Of a stretch of 64,000 nt of DNA, positions 29,842-38,017 are shown in pieces. The translations under genes and the position numbers were made by a program. Source of the stretch: Allobosea sp. BH3 (GTDB lineage: Bacteria; Pseudomonadota; Alphaproteobacteria; Rhizobiales; Beijerinckiaceae); NCBI RefSeq assembly GCF_025499465.1, contig NZ_JAIMCA010000007.1:1-64000 (forward strand), given 5' to 3'. The first letter of the stretch is position 1, and each line of letters opens with the position of its first letter. The notes beneath the pieces were generated by a model. That model was not told the DNA's origin. It did not search any database and was given only the letters and a program-made list of their open reading frames with translations.

Positions 29842-30630
29842 ATGTTCTTCGTCCTGTCCAAGCTCGTCTGGCTGGTGCTTTCGCCGGTCAACCTCGCCAT
29901 CGTCGCGGCCGTCATCGCGGCGCTGCTGGCCTTCACGCGCTTTGCCCGCGCGGCGCGCTGGATCGGGCTCGTCGCCGTCGCATCGCTTGCCCTGATGGCC
30001 TTCAGCCCGCTGCCGCGGGCCGTGATCCGGCCACTGGAGGATCGCTTCCCGCAGCAGGATGCGAGCAAGGGGCCGGTCGCCGGCATCGTCGTGCTCGGCG
30101 GCGCGATCGGGATGAGCCGCGGCGATGTCGTGCTCAACTCCTCGGCGGTGCGCATGACCAAGGCGGTCGAGCTGGCGCGGCTGCACCCGCAGGCGAAAGT
30201 GGTCTTCACCGGTGGCTCGGCCAATCTGGTCGCAGAGGTCGAGACGACGGAGGCCGACGGCGCCAGGCTGCTGTTCGAGTCGGTCGGGCTCGATCCCGCG
30301 CGGCTCGTCATGGAGGACAAGTCCCGCAACACCCGCGAGAACGCGACCTTCACCCGCCGGCTCGTCGATCCCAAGCCCGGCGAGCGCTGGCTGCTGGTGA
30401 CCTCGGCCTGGCATATGCCGCGCTCGATGGGCGTGTTCCGGCAGGCGGGTTTCGCGGTCGAGGCCTTCCCGGTGGATTACTGGTCCAAGGGCAAGCCGAG
30501 CGACTTCACGCGGCCCTACAGCCGTGCGCACCGGGCGCTGGAGACCGCGGACAACGGCTTCAAGGAATGGGTCGGGCTGCTGGCCTACTGGCTGGCGGGC
30601 TATACCGATGCGCTGTTGCCGGGGCCGTAA
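29842..30630 (+). CDS. YdcF/ElyC-like membrane protein (DUF218)
   Basis: A 262-residue inner-membrane protein. Two N-terminal hydrophobic segments (residues ~3-28 and ~38-55) are followed by a DUF218 domain (GIVVLGGAIG, KVVFTGGSANLVAEVETTEA, TRENATFTRRL, LLVTSAWHMPRSMGVFRQAG). The ElyC/SanA/YdcF group is linked to envelope biogenesis in enterobacteria. Its substrate is not known. It ends two bases before a convergent gene. Confidence 0.85.
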   Translation: MFFVLSKLVWLVLSPVNLAIVAAVIAALLAFTRFARAARWIGLVAVASLALMAFSPLPRAVIRPLEDRFPQQDASKGPVAGIVVLGGAIGMSRGDVVLNSSAVRMTKAVELARLHPQAKVVFTGGSANLVAEVETTEADGARLLFESVGLDPARLVMEDKSRNTRENATFTRRLVDPKPGERWLLVTSAWHMPRSMGVFRQAGFAVEAFPVDYWSKGKPSDFTRPYSRAHRALETADNGFKEWVGLLAYWLAGYTDALLPGP

Positions 30631-30632
30631 GT

Positions 30633-30926
30633 TCAGGCGCTGCCGGGCAGCGAGAGCCTGTAGACACCCCGGAAATCATCCGGGTCGACCGGGCGGCCCT
30701 TGCGGGTGATGAGCAGCCGGCCTTCCTTCATCAGCTTCACGGCGGCGCGGCGCACGGGCTGCATCAGCGGCCCCCAATCGTCAGGATGGTCGCTGCCGAG
30801 TGCGCGGGCGACGTCCATCGGCGAGATCGTGCGGCCGGGTCGCTCCGCCAGCAGGCCGAAGATCGCCTGCTCGATCGCCTCGGGCGGGCGGCCCTCGGGG
30901 TTTTGGCTTTCGGATTCTTCGCTCAT
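30633..30926 (-). CDS. DUF3253-like winged-helix protein
   Basis: A 97-residue cytosolic protein. The core IEQAIFGLLAERPGRTISPM and DVARALGSDHPDDWGPLMQP, then VRRAAVKLMKEGRLLITRKG and VDPDDFRGVYRL, look like a small winged helix of the DUF3253 family. The start codon overlaps the stop of the upstream membrane gene by four bases (ATGA), so the two form an operon. Function unknown; DNA binding is possible. Confidence 0.78.
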   Translation of the reverse strand: MSEESESQNPEGRPPEAIEQAIFGLLAERPGRTISPMDVARALGSDHPDDWGPLMQPVRRAAVKLMKEGRLLITRKGRPVDPDDFRGVYRLSLPGSA

Positions 30927-31630
30927 GGCCGGCTCGGATAGCTGAAGACACGCGCCGCGTCCGAGGCGAACTGGCGGCGATACATCGCGACCAGCACCGA
31001 GAAGGTGAAGGCGAGGAAGCTGAGCGGCCCGAGGAACCAGCCGAGATAGGCCAATGCGAAGAAGAAGGCGCGCTGGCCGCGGTTGAAGTGCCGGCCGGCG
31101 GCGATGTTCATCTCGACCGTCTCGTGCACGGCATGGGCGACCGCCGTCTCGTCCTTGCTGCGCGCCGAGGGCAGGGCGCCGAGCAGGATCACGCAGTAGT
31201 TGAACAGCCGGTAGCTCCAGGCGAATTTGAAGAAGGCGTAGCCGAAGATGATGGCGAGGCCGATCACCTTCATCTCCCATTCGGCGCGCTGCGTCGGGGG
31301 CACAAAGGGCAGGTCGGAAAAGATCGCGACGACGCGCTCGGTGGATTGCAGCAGGGCAAGCGTGCCGCCGATGGCGATCAGCGAGGTCGAGGCGAAGAAG
31401 GCCGTGCCGTTCTGCAGCCCGTTCATCACCTGTGTGTCGACGATGCGGTTGTCGCGCGCCATCGCCTCGCCGATCCAGCGGGCGCGGCGCAGGTTCATCC
31501 GCATGTTCAGCGTCCGCGCCGCATGCGGCCCGAGCTCGACGGCGTAGTGGTAGCCGATCCAGGCGAAGGCGAAGAAGGCGAAGGCGATCAGGTCGAGATT
31601 GCTGAATCCGAGCATGCTCCGCTCTGCCAT
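30923..31630 (-). CDS. DUF599 family membrane protein
   Basis: A ~235-residue inner-membrane protein with four or more hydrophobic segments (LIAFAFFAFAWIGYHYAV, AFFASTSLIAIGGTLALLQS, IGLAIIFGYAFFKFAWSY, FFFALAYLGWFLGPLSFLAF). The NLDLIAFAFFAFAWIGYHY opening and ARWIGEAMARDNRIVDTQVM loop are typical of DUF599. I start at ATG 31630; an alternative is ATG 31615, and the frame is open up to 31774. Function unknown. It overlaps the DUF3253-like gene. Confidence 0.8.
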   Translation of the reverse strand: MAERSMLGFSNLDLIAFAFFAFAWIGYHYAVELGPHAARTLNMRMNLRRARWIGEAMARDNRIVDTQVMNGLQNGTAFFASTSLIAIGGTLALLQSTERVVAIFSDLPFVPPTQRAEWEMKVIGLAIIFGYAFFKFAWSYRLFNYCVILLGALPSARSKDETAVAHAVHETVEMNIAAGRHFNRGQRAFFFALAYLGWFLGPLSFLAFTFSVLVAMYRRQFASDAARVFSYPSRP

Positions 31631-31757
31631 TTCGCCTGTGGTCAAGGCAAGCAGCTTGCGTCGGGGCCGGGCTGCCGGCAAGACGCTTGCGGGATGAACT
31701 GCGCGACTGGATTCCGGGCCGTGCCACAACCCGTCTTGGAAGGTTTGAGGCCCCGCC

Positions 31758-31931
31758 TTGTCGCAGATCATCATCGTGCTGCTGGTCGCAGCCTTCGTCT
31801 TCCGCCGGCCGCTCGGCCGGCTGTTGCGCCATCAGCTCCCCAGCCGGGCGAAGCGCCAGCAGGTGCTGGGCACAGTCATCGCCGCCTTCGCGCTGGTGAT
31901 CGTCGTCAGGCTGATCGCGCAGTTCTGGTAG
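31758..31931 (+). CDS. Possible 57-residue membrane protein with TTG start
   Basis: Frame 31758-31931 reads LSQIIIVLLVAAFVFRR, a basic middle, and GTVIAAFALVIVVRLIAQFW before TAG. That gives two hydrophobic segments separated by an Arg-rich loop, a plausible small membrane protein. The only start is TTG, 7 bp after GAGG; an in-frame TGA lies just upstream. It is divergent from the DUF599 gene. Its GC-rich third positions agree with coding. No family recognised. Confidence 0.5.
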   Translation: MSQIIIVLLVAAFVFRRPLGRLLRHQLPSRAKRQQVLGTVIAAFALVIVVRLIAQFW

Positions 31932-32037
31932 TTTTGCCGTTCTGAAATGGGCGGGGGCGGCGGGAGCGCGGCTTGCGCTCTGCTTATCTTTCAGGCATTT
32001 TGGTCGTCTGGCTCCAACTCAAGAAAGGGAGGGCTGA

Positions 32038-32088
32038 ATGGTAATCGTCACCACCGCTGTCACTCCCATGCGACCGCCTCCACGCTAG
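32038..32088 (+). CDS. Leader peptide MVIVTTAVTPMRPPPR upstream of ABC exporter
   Basis: A 16-codon ORF with a strong Shine-Dalgarno (AAAGGGAGGG, 4 bp before ATG) ends in TAG. The peptide has three consecutive Pro codons near its end (PMRPPPR). Poly-Pro slows ribosomes and needs EF-P. It lies 138 bp before an ABC exporter gene and is followed by pairing RNA segments (see the attenuator entry). A regulatory leader is inferred; the peptide itself probably has no other role. Confidence 0.7.
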   Translation: MVIVTTAVTPMRPPPR

Positions 32089-32123
32089 GCCGGTTTCGCA
32101 CGAGGCCCGCCTCCGGGCGGTCT
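32072..32123 (+). promoter_or_regulatory. Candidate attenuator with alternative pairings
   Basis: GACCGCC at 32072-32078, in the leader's Arg-Pro codons, can pair with GGCGGTC at 32116-32122. The same 3' segment can instead form a hairpin with CCGCC at 32107-32111 around a UCCG (UNCG-type) tetraloop at 32112-32115. GCCTC at 32076-32080 can also pair GAGGC at 32102-32106. A ribosome on the Pro codons would free the second hairpin. Which state favours the exporter cannot be told from sequence. Confidence 0.5.
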
Positions 32124-32226
32124 CCTGAGCCTTTTCCAAACCAAGTTCTTTTATCCCCGGAGCCGGCGCGCATCGTCGTCTCCGCCTGATCCGGAGTCGG
32201 CCGCCGCCTCGGCGCCGAATGACGCC

Positions 32227-34020
32227 ATGTCTCACGATACTCAAACCGGGCGGCGGGAGCCGTTCCGGGCCGTTCTCGGCTTCACTTTCAGTCACTGGGC
32301 ACGCCAGCGGGGGCAGGTCGCCTGGATTTCGGGCGTCACCGTCGCCGGTACGCTCGCCGAGCTGTTCACGCCGGTCTATGCCGGCCGCTTGGTCGATGCG
32401 GTCGCGAGTGGCGGCGGCGGTATCGATGCGGCGCTGTGGGCGCTCGGTGCGATGATGGTGCTCGCCACGATCACCGTGTTCGGGCGGCATTTCGCCTATA
32501 TCGGCCTCACACACATGACGCTGCGCACGATGAGCGATGTGGCGCAGGAGGCTTTCGCGCGGCTGCAGCGGTTTTCGACCGACTGGCACGCCAACAACTT
32601 CGCCGGCTCGACGGTTCGCAAGATCACGCGCGGCATGTGGGCGCTCGACCTGTTGAGCGATACGGTCCTGATCGCGCTTCTGCCCTCGCTTGTCATCCTG
32701 CTCGGGATGACGGCGCTGCTAGCCTGGCACTGGCCGGTGATGGGGCTGGTCGTCGCCGTTGGCGCGCTCGCCTATATCGCGCTGACGCTCGTGCTCTCGC
32801 TGCGCTTCGTCGCGCCGTCGGCGCGGCTGGGCAACGCCTGGGACACCCGCCTCGGCGGTGCTCTGGCGGATGCCGTCACCTGCAACCCGGTGGTGAAGGC
32901 TTATGGCGCCGAGGCGCGCGAGGACCTGCGGCTGGCGACCGTCGTGTCGAAGTGGAGCCTCAGGACGCGGCGCGCCTGGCTGCGCGGAACCTGGTCGGGC
33001 ACCAGCCAGCTCCTGATCCTGCTCCTGCTGCGCGCGGCGGTGATCGGTCTGGTGATCTGGCTCTGGGCGAACGGGCAGGCTTCGCCCGGCGATGTCGCCT
33101 TCGTGCTGACGGCCTATGCGGTGGTGCATGGCTATCTGCGCGATGTCGGCCAGCACATCCATAACCTGCAGCGCTCGGTCAACGACATGGAGGAACTCGT
33201 CTGGATGCACGATCTTCCCTATGGCGTGCCGGATCGGACGGGCGCGGTCGCCATGGGCGTGACGGTGGGCGAGATCGCCTTCGCGAACGTGACCTTCCAT
33301 TACGGCGGTCATCACGATCCGCTCTACCGCGACTTCTCGCTCACCATCCGTGGCGGCGAGAAGGTGGGTCTCGTCGGGCGCTCCGGCTCCGGCAAGACGA
33401 CCTTCGTCAAGCTGGTGCAGCGGCTCTACGACGTCACGGCTGGCCGAATCGCGATCGATGGGCAGGACATCGCCCATGTCACCCAGGACAGCCTGCGCCA
33501 GCAGATCGCGATCGTGCAGCAGGAGCCGGTGCTGTTCCACCGCTCGCTGGCCGAGAACATCGCCTATGGCCGGCCGGGGGCGAGCCAGGCGCAGGTCGAG
33601 CAGGCAGCGAAGCTCGCCAATGCGCATGACTTCATCATGCGGCTGCCGAAGGGCTACGCCACGCTCGTCGGCGAGCGCGGCATCAAGCTCTCGGGCGGCG
33701 AGCGCCAGCGTGTCGCGCTGGCCCGCGCCTTCCTGGCCGATGCGCCGATCCTGATCCTCGACGAGGCGACGTCCAGCCTCGACTCGGAATCGGAGGCGCT
33801 GATCCAGCAGGCGATCGAACGCCTGATGGAGGGCCGCACCACGATCGTGATCGCGCATCGTCTCTCGACGGTGCGGGCGATGGACCGGATCCTGGTCTTC
33901 GATCGCGGTCGGGTGGTCGAGGAGGGGCCGCACGAAGCCCTGCTGGCCCGCGAGAGCGGCGCTTATCGCGCGCTGTTCGAGAAGCAGGTCAGCGAGCTCG
34001 CGAAAGGGCTGGCGGCGTGA
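32227..34020 (+). CDS. ABC exporter, fused membrane and ATPase half-transporter
   Basis: A 597-residue half-transporter of the MsbA/multidrug exporter class, acting as a dimer in the inner membrane. Six hydrophobic segments fill residues ~1-320; the ATPase follows with Walker A GRSGSGKTTF, Q-loop QQEPVLFHRS, signature LSGGERQRVALARA, Walker B ILILDEATSSLDS and H-loop AHRLST. There is no good Shine-Dalgarno at the ATG at 32227. The leader upstream suggests induction by a translation inhibitor, but this is inference. Substrate unknown. Confidence 0.92.
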   Translation: MSHDTQTGRREPFRAVLGFTFSHWARQRGQVAWISGVTVAGTLAELFTPVYAGRLVDAVASGGGGIDAALWALGAMMVLATITVFGRHFAYIGLTHMTLRTMSDVAQEAFARLQRFSTDWHANNFAGSTVRKITRGMWALDLLSDTVLIALLPSLVILLGMTALLAWHWPVMGLVVAVGALAYIALTLVLSLRFVAPSARLGNAWDTRLGGALADAVTCNPVVKAYGAEAREDLRLATVVSKWSLRTRRAWLRGTWSGTSQLLILLLLRAAVIGLVIWLWANGQASPGDVAFVLTAYAVVHGYLRDVGQHIHNLQRSVNDMEELVWMHDLPYGVPDRTGAVAMGVTVGEIAFANVTFHYGGHHDPLYRDFSLTIRGGEKVGLVGRSGSGKTTFVKLVQRLYDVTAGRIAIDGQDIAHVTQDSLRQQIAIVQQEPVLFHRSLAENIAYGRPGASQAQVEQAAKLANAHDFIMRLPKGYATLVGERGIKLSGGERQRVALARAFLADAPILILDEATSSLDSESEALIQQAIERLMEGRTTIVIAHRLSTVRAMDRILVFDRGRVVEEGPHEALLARESGAYRALFEKQVSELAKGLAA

Positions 34021-34040
34021 CCGCAACTGGCCTGCATCGT

Positions 34041-34130
34041 CATGGTCGGGCTTGTCCCGACCATCCACGTCCTTGCTGGTCAAGGGCGGTGTTCAAGACG
34101 TGGATGCTCGCCACAAGGGCGAGCATGACG
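34041..34130 (+). repeat. Palindromic intergenic repeat, family A, copy 2
   Basis: The best-preserved copy: hairpin CATGGTCGGGC/TCCCGACCAT, inverted pair CCACGTC/GACGTGG, second hairpin GCTCGCC/GGGCGAGC, ending ATGACG. It lies between the convergent exporter and gamma-glutamylcyclotransferase-like genes, 20 bp after one stop and 8 bp before the other, where it could act as a bidirectional transcript end. Confidence 0.88.
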
Positions 34131-34138
34131 GCGTGGAG

Positions 34139-34657
34139 CTATTTCGGCGCCAGTGCCCGCGGCCTCACGCCCTTGACCGGGCCGGGCGGCAGGGGCGCGC
34201 TCGCATCCTGATTCAACGGCTTGAGATCGAGGCTCGGCTTCATCAGAAAGCGATTCAAGCCGGCTATGTAAGTCTCCGGCAGGCCGAAATGTTTCGCCCC
34301 GGCGATGACCGTCTCCATATAGCCGGGACGCGGCCTTCCGGGCTCGGCCGTGCGGCCGATATAGATCAGCGCCCGCTTGGCGCCGACGGGCACGATGACC
34401 GGCTGGTTGATCTTGACGTAGAGCCCGCTGGCGAGCTCCTCGAACTTGTCGAGGATACGGATATCGCCGAGCGAACAGTCCCAGAGCACGCCATGGACAT
34501 CCTCGCGCGGGTCGCGGATCGCGGAGGCGTAGCCGTCGCGGGTGACGATGAAGCGGTGGCGTGGCAGCCGGGCAGGGCCAAGCGCGCGCGCTTTCGGGCA
34601 GCGCTCGGCCATGCCGGCCGGGTCCATGTTGAGGCCATAGGCGAAATAGAGGGGCAT
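34139..34657 (-). CDS. Gamma-glutamylcyclotransferase-like (GGCT/AIG2) protein
   Basis: A 172-residue cytosolic protein. The family signature YFAYGLNMDP is at residues 4-13 (normally YGSN), followed by RHRFIVTRDGYASAIRDPRE and the VHGVLWDCSLGDIRILDKFE part with the expected Glu. The G-x-x-N loop has Leu where Ser is common. It may act on gamma-glutamyl compounds; substrate unknown. It is convergent with the ABC exporter gene and upstream of an AT-rich islet. Confidence 0.8.
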   Translation of the reverse strand: MPLYFAYGLNMDPAGMAERCPKARALGPARLPRHRFIVTRDGYASAIRDPREDVHGVLWDCSLGDIRILDKFEELASGLYVKINQPVIVPVGAKRALIYIGRTAEPGRPRPGYMETVIAGAKHFGLPETYIAGLNRFLMKPSLDLKPLNQDASAPLPPGPVKGVRPRALAPK

Positions 34658-34709
34658 CGAAAGAACACTTCTGTGCGAACAGAAAAACTGTAAGCAGCCG
34701 AGTTGTACA

Positions 34710-34970
34710 CTATGCAGGGAACGAACAATTCACGCAAAAATTCCCCTCTGCGCCCGGCGGGGTAGTAAATTCAACCTTTAATCCCGACGGCGATGTCGCT
34801 CTGCAACTGCGTTGGCTGAGGTTCATGAACGCGTCTGGCCACGCTGATCTTATCCTTACCTTGACAGTGGACGGAAGCAGTTCGGCAGCGATAAGCCCGT
34901 TTAGCGCCACATAGTCGCGAACTTGGGCGGCAGACGCTTTTGGCGGCGTCGACGGAGAAAGGTACGCCAT
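34710..34970 (-). CDS. Doubtful ORF in AT-richer islet
   Basis: An 86-residue frame (start MAYLSPSTPPKASAAQVRDY). TGAGGTGAG lies 12 bp before the ATG, too far for a good site. The sequence has no recognised domain, and its base use is intermediate between the normal genes and the AT-rich gene at 35059-35577. I list it only because it is the longest frame in an otherwise empty 401-bp gap (34658-35058); it may not be a gene. Confidence 0.28.
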   Translation of the reverse strand: MAYLSPSTPPKASAAQVRDYVALNGLIAAELLPSTVKVRIRSAWPDAFMNLSQRSCRATSPSGLKVEFTTPPGAEGNFCVNCSFPA

Positions 34971-35058
34971 TTCTTTATCAACTCACCTCAGGTCCGAATG
35001 CCCGAATCGACATCGCCACGTTTCAGCGAAATCTCTGCTATCACAAGCTGATCAAGTT

Positions 35059-35577
35059 TCAAGGGCTGCTCGGAATGATATGACTTAGCGAATCGTCGAG
35101 TTCTCTACGTAAGCGTTTCGTTTGCCAAGCTTTGTAATACGAGAATCCAATTGCCCAAACGGAGAAAACGAGAAAGGGAGTTATCGTGATGAAGCTGAGT
35201 GTCATTTCCATAAATGTTGCTTTTCTATCGTTGTAAATTGATGATTCAATAAGAAGATATAGAGCTAACAATGACATCAACAGCGCTATTGGTCGAAATA
35301 TATAATAGCTTACGTATTCAAGTAGTGCTCCCCATGAATCGACTGAATTTTTTAGTGTTTGAGATCTTTCATATACTTTCAAGGCTCTATTTTGATTATC
35401 TTCTGTGTTGAACTGCATCCCGATAATATTTGTTGCTGATATGTGTATATTGCTCGCTATGTCTCTTTCTTTTTTTATAGAGTAGTCAAATAGACTTAAG
35501 ATAACTGCAAATGTTAGATTTGTCCCGACTGAAAGTTGGAGCAGGCTTTGGAACCATCCATATGCTGGGTCTGCCAT
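35059..35577 (-). CDS. AT-rich membrane protein, likely acquired
   Basis: A 172-residue protein with about three hydrophobic segments (near residues 18-32, 100-120, 128-150: NLTFAVILSLFDYS, RPIALLMSLLALYLLIESS, ITITPFLVFSVWAIGFSY) and a Lys/Arg/Asn-rich cytoplasmic middle. I start at the ATG at 35577, 5-6 bp after GGAGG; an upstream ATG at 35607 is possible. The codons are AT-rich (AAT, TTT, AGA, ATA), clearly unlike all neighbours, a sign of transfer. No family recognised. Confidence 0.7.
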   Translation of the reverse strand: MADPAYGWFQSLLQLSVGTNLTFAVILSLFDYSIKKERDIASNIHISATNIIGMQFNTEDNQNRALKVYERSQTLKNSVDSWGALLEYVSYYIFRPIALLMSLLALYLLIESSIYNDRKATFMEMTLSFITITPFLVFSVWAIGFSYYKAWQTKRLRRELDDSLSHIIPSSP

Positions 35578-35643
35578 CGGGGCCTCCGCATCGCTCGTGA
35601 TTCTCATGCTCTTTATAGCAGACGTTACGGAAGTTTTCTTGAC

Positions 35644-36816
35644 TTACTTCGTCTTGTTGAACAGCTCCCGGCCGATCAGCATGCGACGGATCTCGCTGGT
35701 GCCGGCGCCGATCTCGTAGAGCTTGGCGTCGCGCAGCAGGCGGCCTGTCGGATAGTCGTTGATGTAGCCGTTGCCGCCCAGCAGCTGGATGGCGTCGAGC
35801 GCGACCTGCGTCGCCTTCTCGGCGGCGATCAGGATGGCGCCTGCGGCGTCCTCACGCGTCGTCTCGCCCCGGTCGCAGGCCTTGGCGACGGCGTAGACGT
35901 AGGAGCGGCAGGAGTTCATCGCGACATACATGTCGGCGACCTTGCCCTGGACGAGCTGGAACTCGCCGATGCTCTGGCCGAACTGCTTGCGCTCGTGGAC
36001 ATAGGGCAGGACGATGTCCATCGCCGCCTGCATGATGCCGAGCGGGCCCGCCGCCAGCACGGCGCGCTCGTAGTCGAGCCCGCTCATCAGCACGTTGACG
36101 CCGCGGCCGACCGTGCCGAGCACGTTGTCCTCCGGCACCTCGCAATCCTGGAAGACGAGTTCGCAGGTGTCCGAGCCGCGCATGCCGAGCTTGTCGAGCT
36201 TCTGGTGGGTCGAGAAGCCCTTCATGCCCTTCTCGATCAGGAAGGCGGTGATGCCGCGCGGGCCGGCCTCGGGATCGGTCTTGGCGTAGACCACCAGCGT
36301 TTCGGCGATGGGGCCGTTGGTGATCCACATCTTGTTGCCGTTGAGGATGTAGCGGTCGCCCTTCTTCTCGGCCCTGGTCTTCATCGAGACGACATCGGAG
36401 CCTGAGCCCGGTTCGGACATGGCCAGCGCGCCAACATGCGCGCCGGAGATGAGCTTCGGCAGGTATTTGCGCTTCTGCGCCTCGTTGCCGTTGCGGCTGA
36501 TCTGGTTGACGCAGAGGTTGGAATGGGCGCCGTAGGAGAGGCCGACCGAGGCCGAGGCGCGGGACACCTCCTCGACCGCGATGCAATGCTCGAGGTAGCC
36601 GAGGCCCGCGCCGCCATACTCCTCCTCGACGGTGATGCCATGCAGGCCGAGCTCGCCCATCTGCGGCCAGAGATCTCGCGGGAACTGGTTCGTCCGGTCG
36701 ATTTCCTCGGCGCGCGGCGCGATCTTCTCCTGCGCGAAGGCATGGACGGTGTCGCGGATGGCGTCAGCGGTCTCGCCGAGGTCAAAATTGAAGGGGCGGG
36801 GCGCGTTGGCGAGCAT
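35644..36816 (-). CDS. ivd: Isovaleryl-CoA dehydrogenase
   Basis: A FAD acyl-CoA dehydrogenase of leucine catabolism, converting isovaleryl-CoA to 3-methylcrotonyl-CoA. The 390-residue protein has the N-terminal helical domain, the FAD-binding [20 protein letters not shown] and [15 protein letters not shown] strands, and the C-terminal [20 protein letters not shown] and [20 protein letters not shown] segments. Glu250 in [10 protein letters not shown] aligns with the catalytic Glu of isovaleryl-CoA dehydrogenases, which differs in position from other acyl-CoA dehydrogenases. Downstream enzyme genes mccB and mccA lie 9 and 20 kb away. Confidence 0.9.
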   Translation of the reverse strand: MLANAPRPFNFDLGETADAIRDTVHAFAQEKIAPRAEEIDRTNQFPRDLWPQMGELGLHGITVEEEYGGAGLGYLEHCIAVEEVSRASASVGLSYGAHSNLCVNQISRNGNEAQKRKYLPKLISGAHVGALAMSEPGSGSDVVSMKTRAEKKGDRYILNGNKMWITNGPIAETLVVYAKTDPEAGPRGITAFLIEKGMKGFSTHQKLDKLGMRGSDTCELVFQDCEVPEDNVLGTVGRGVNVLMSGLDYERAVLAAGPLGIMQAAMDIVLPYVHERKQFGQSIGEFQLVQGKVADMYVAMNSCRSYVYAVAKACDRGETTREDAAGAILIAAEKATQVALDAIQLLGGNGYINDYPTGRLLRDAKLYEIGAGTSEIRRMLIGRELFNKTK

Positions 36817-36938
36817 GGTGGACCTCCCGTTCCGGCTGGCGATCAGGCCGCCTTTGCAGCGGTTATAGACCGAAACGGGGGCGAGTCAGCCCGTGCGAAA
36901 TTGGCTGAGTGCGCCTTGGCGGCGCTGCCCGGCCGCTC

Positions 36939-37931
36939 TCAGTCGCCTATCACGCCGCGCTTGCGCAGCAGGATCAGGGTGAACAGCGCCGCGCCCATGC
37001 AGGTCAGCGCCACGGCGGGTGCGCCGAAGTCCGATTCGACCCAGGGCAGGCCCTTCACATTGATGCCGAACAGGCCGGTGATGAAGGTCGCGGGCAGGAA
37101 CAGCGCTGTCAGCAGCGAGAGCACATAGAGCTGCCGGTTGGTGCGGCTGGCCGAACGGGCGGCGATCTCGTCCTGCAGCAGCCGCGCTCGATCCTGCACC
37201 GACTGGACATCGTGGTGCAGGGCGTCGGTGCGCTGGAGCAGGCGCAGCGCAGCAGCCTTCACCGCATCCGGCGCATTGCGGCCGGACTGCGTCTCGGCGA
37301 AGCGCCGGAACAGCACATGCAGGCCGCTGAGCTGGCGATGCAGCCGGACCGCCGTGCGGCGGATCGCGCCGACCCGTTGGGGGCCATCATGGAGCCTGTC
37401 CAGCAGGATCTGATCCTCGACGCTGTCGGTTTCGTCGAGCAGGCGGACCACCGCGTCGGTGATGTCGTCGATGATGTATTCGATGATCTGCTCGAGCAGA
37501 GCGCTGGGGTTGTTCACGGCTTCGCCGCGATTGAGCGCCTCGGCGGTCATGCGGGTGGCGTGCAGGGCGTCGCGCCGGCCGGTCAGGAGGAAGTCCTCGC
37601 CGATGATCCAGCGCAGCGCCCCGACATCCTCGGATTTGGCGGCGATGTCCCGGATCAGGTCGTGCGAGACGCCCCAGGCGAGGTCGGCGGAATGGTCCAG
37701 CCGCTGATGCGTCTCATGCGAGACGAGGGTTTCGCATGCCGCCTCCGGCAGGCCCTGTTCCGTGATCCAGCTTTGCGCCCGCGTGTGCACGAGGTCGACA
37801 TGCAGCCAGACGAAGCCCTCGGCCGGATGAAGATCGGGCAGGGTGTCGCGGGGGATCAGGCTCGGCCGGCCGTCGGCGTCGAAGCGGTAGGCCCAGACGA
37901 AACCGGCCTGGGATTGGAGGTCACCGGGCAT
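36939..37931 (-). CDS. ZntB-type divalent cation transporter (CorA superfamily)
   Basis: A 330-residue membrane transporter. A long helical cytoplasmic domain (coiled, residues ~20-265) is followed by two C-terminal hydrophobic segments (YVLSLLTALFLPATFITG and ALTCMGAALFTLILL). The pore signature is GLFGINVKGLPW: GIN in place of the GMN of CorA places it in the ZntB group, linked to zinc. Start ATG 37931; a start within that is not needed. Confidence 0.88.
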   Translation of the reverse strand: MPGDLQSQAGFVWAYRFDADGRPSLIPRDTLPDLHPAEGFVWLHVDLVHTRAQSWITEQGLPEAACETLVSHETHQRLDHSADLAWGVSHDLIRDIAAKSEDVGALRWIIGEDFLLTGRRDALHATRMTAEALNRGEAVNNPSALLEQIIEYIIDDITDAVVRLLDETDSVEDQILLDRLHDGPQRVGAIRRTAVRLHRQLSGLHVLFRRFAETQSGRNAPDAVKAAALRLLQRTDALHHDVQSVQDRARLLQDEIAARSASRTNRQLYVLSLLTALFLPATFITGLFGINVKGLPWVESDFGAPAVALTCMGAALFTLILLRKRGVIGD

Positions 37932-38017
37932 GTCGCTCTTTCACAGCAGCTGGCCAGTCGGGGCTGCGGGGACAGGGCGACGGGATTATGACAGGCGCGT
38001 GACGACGCGTTCCGCGC

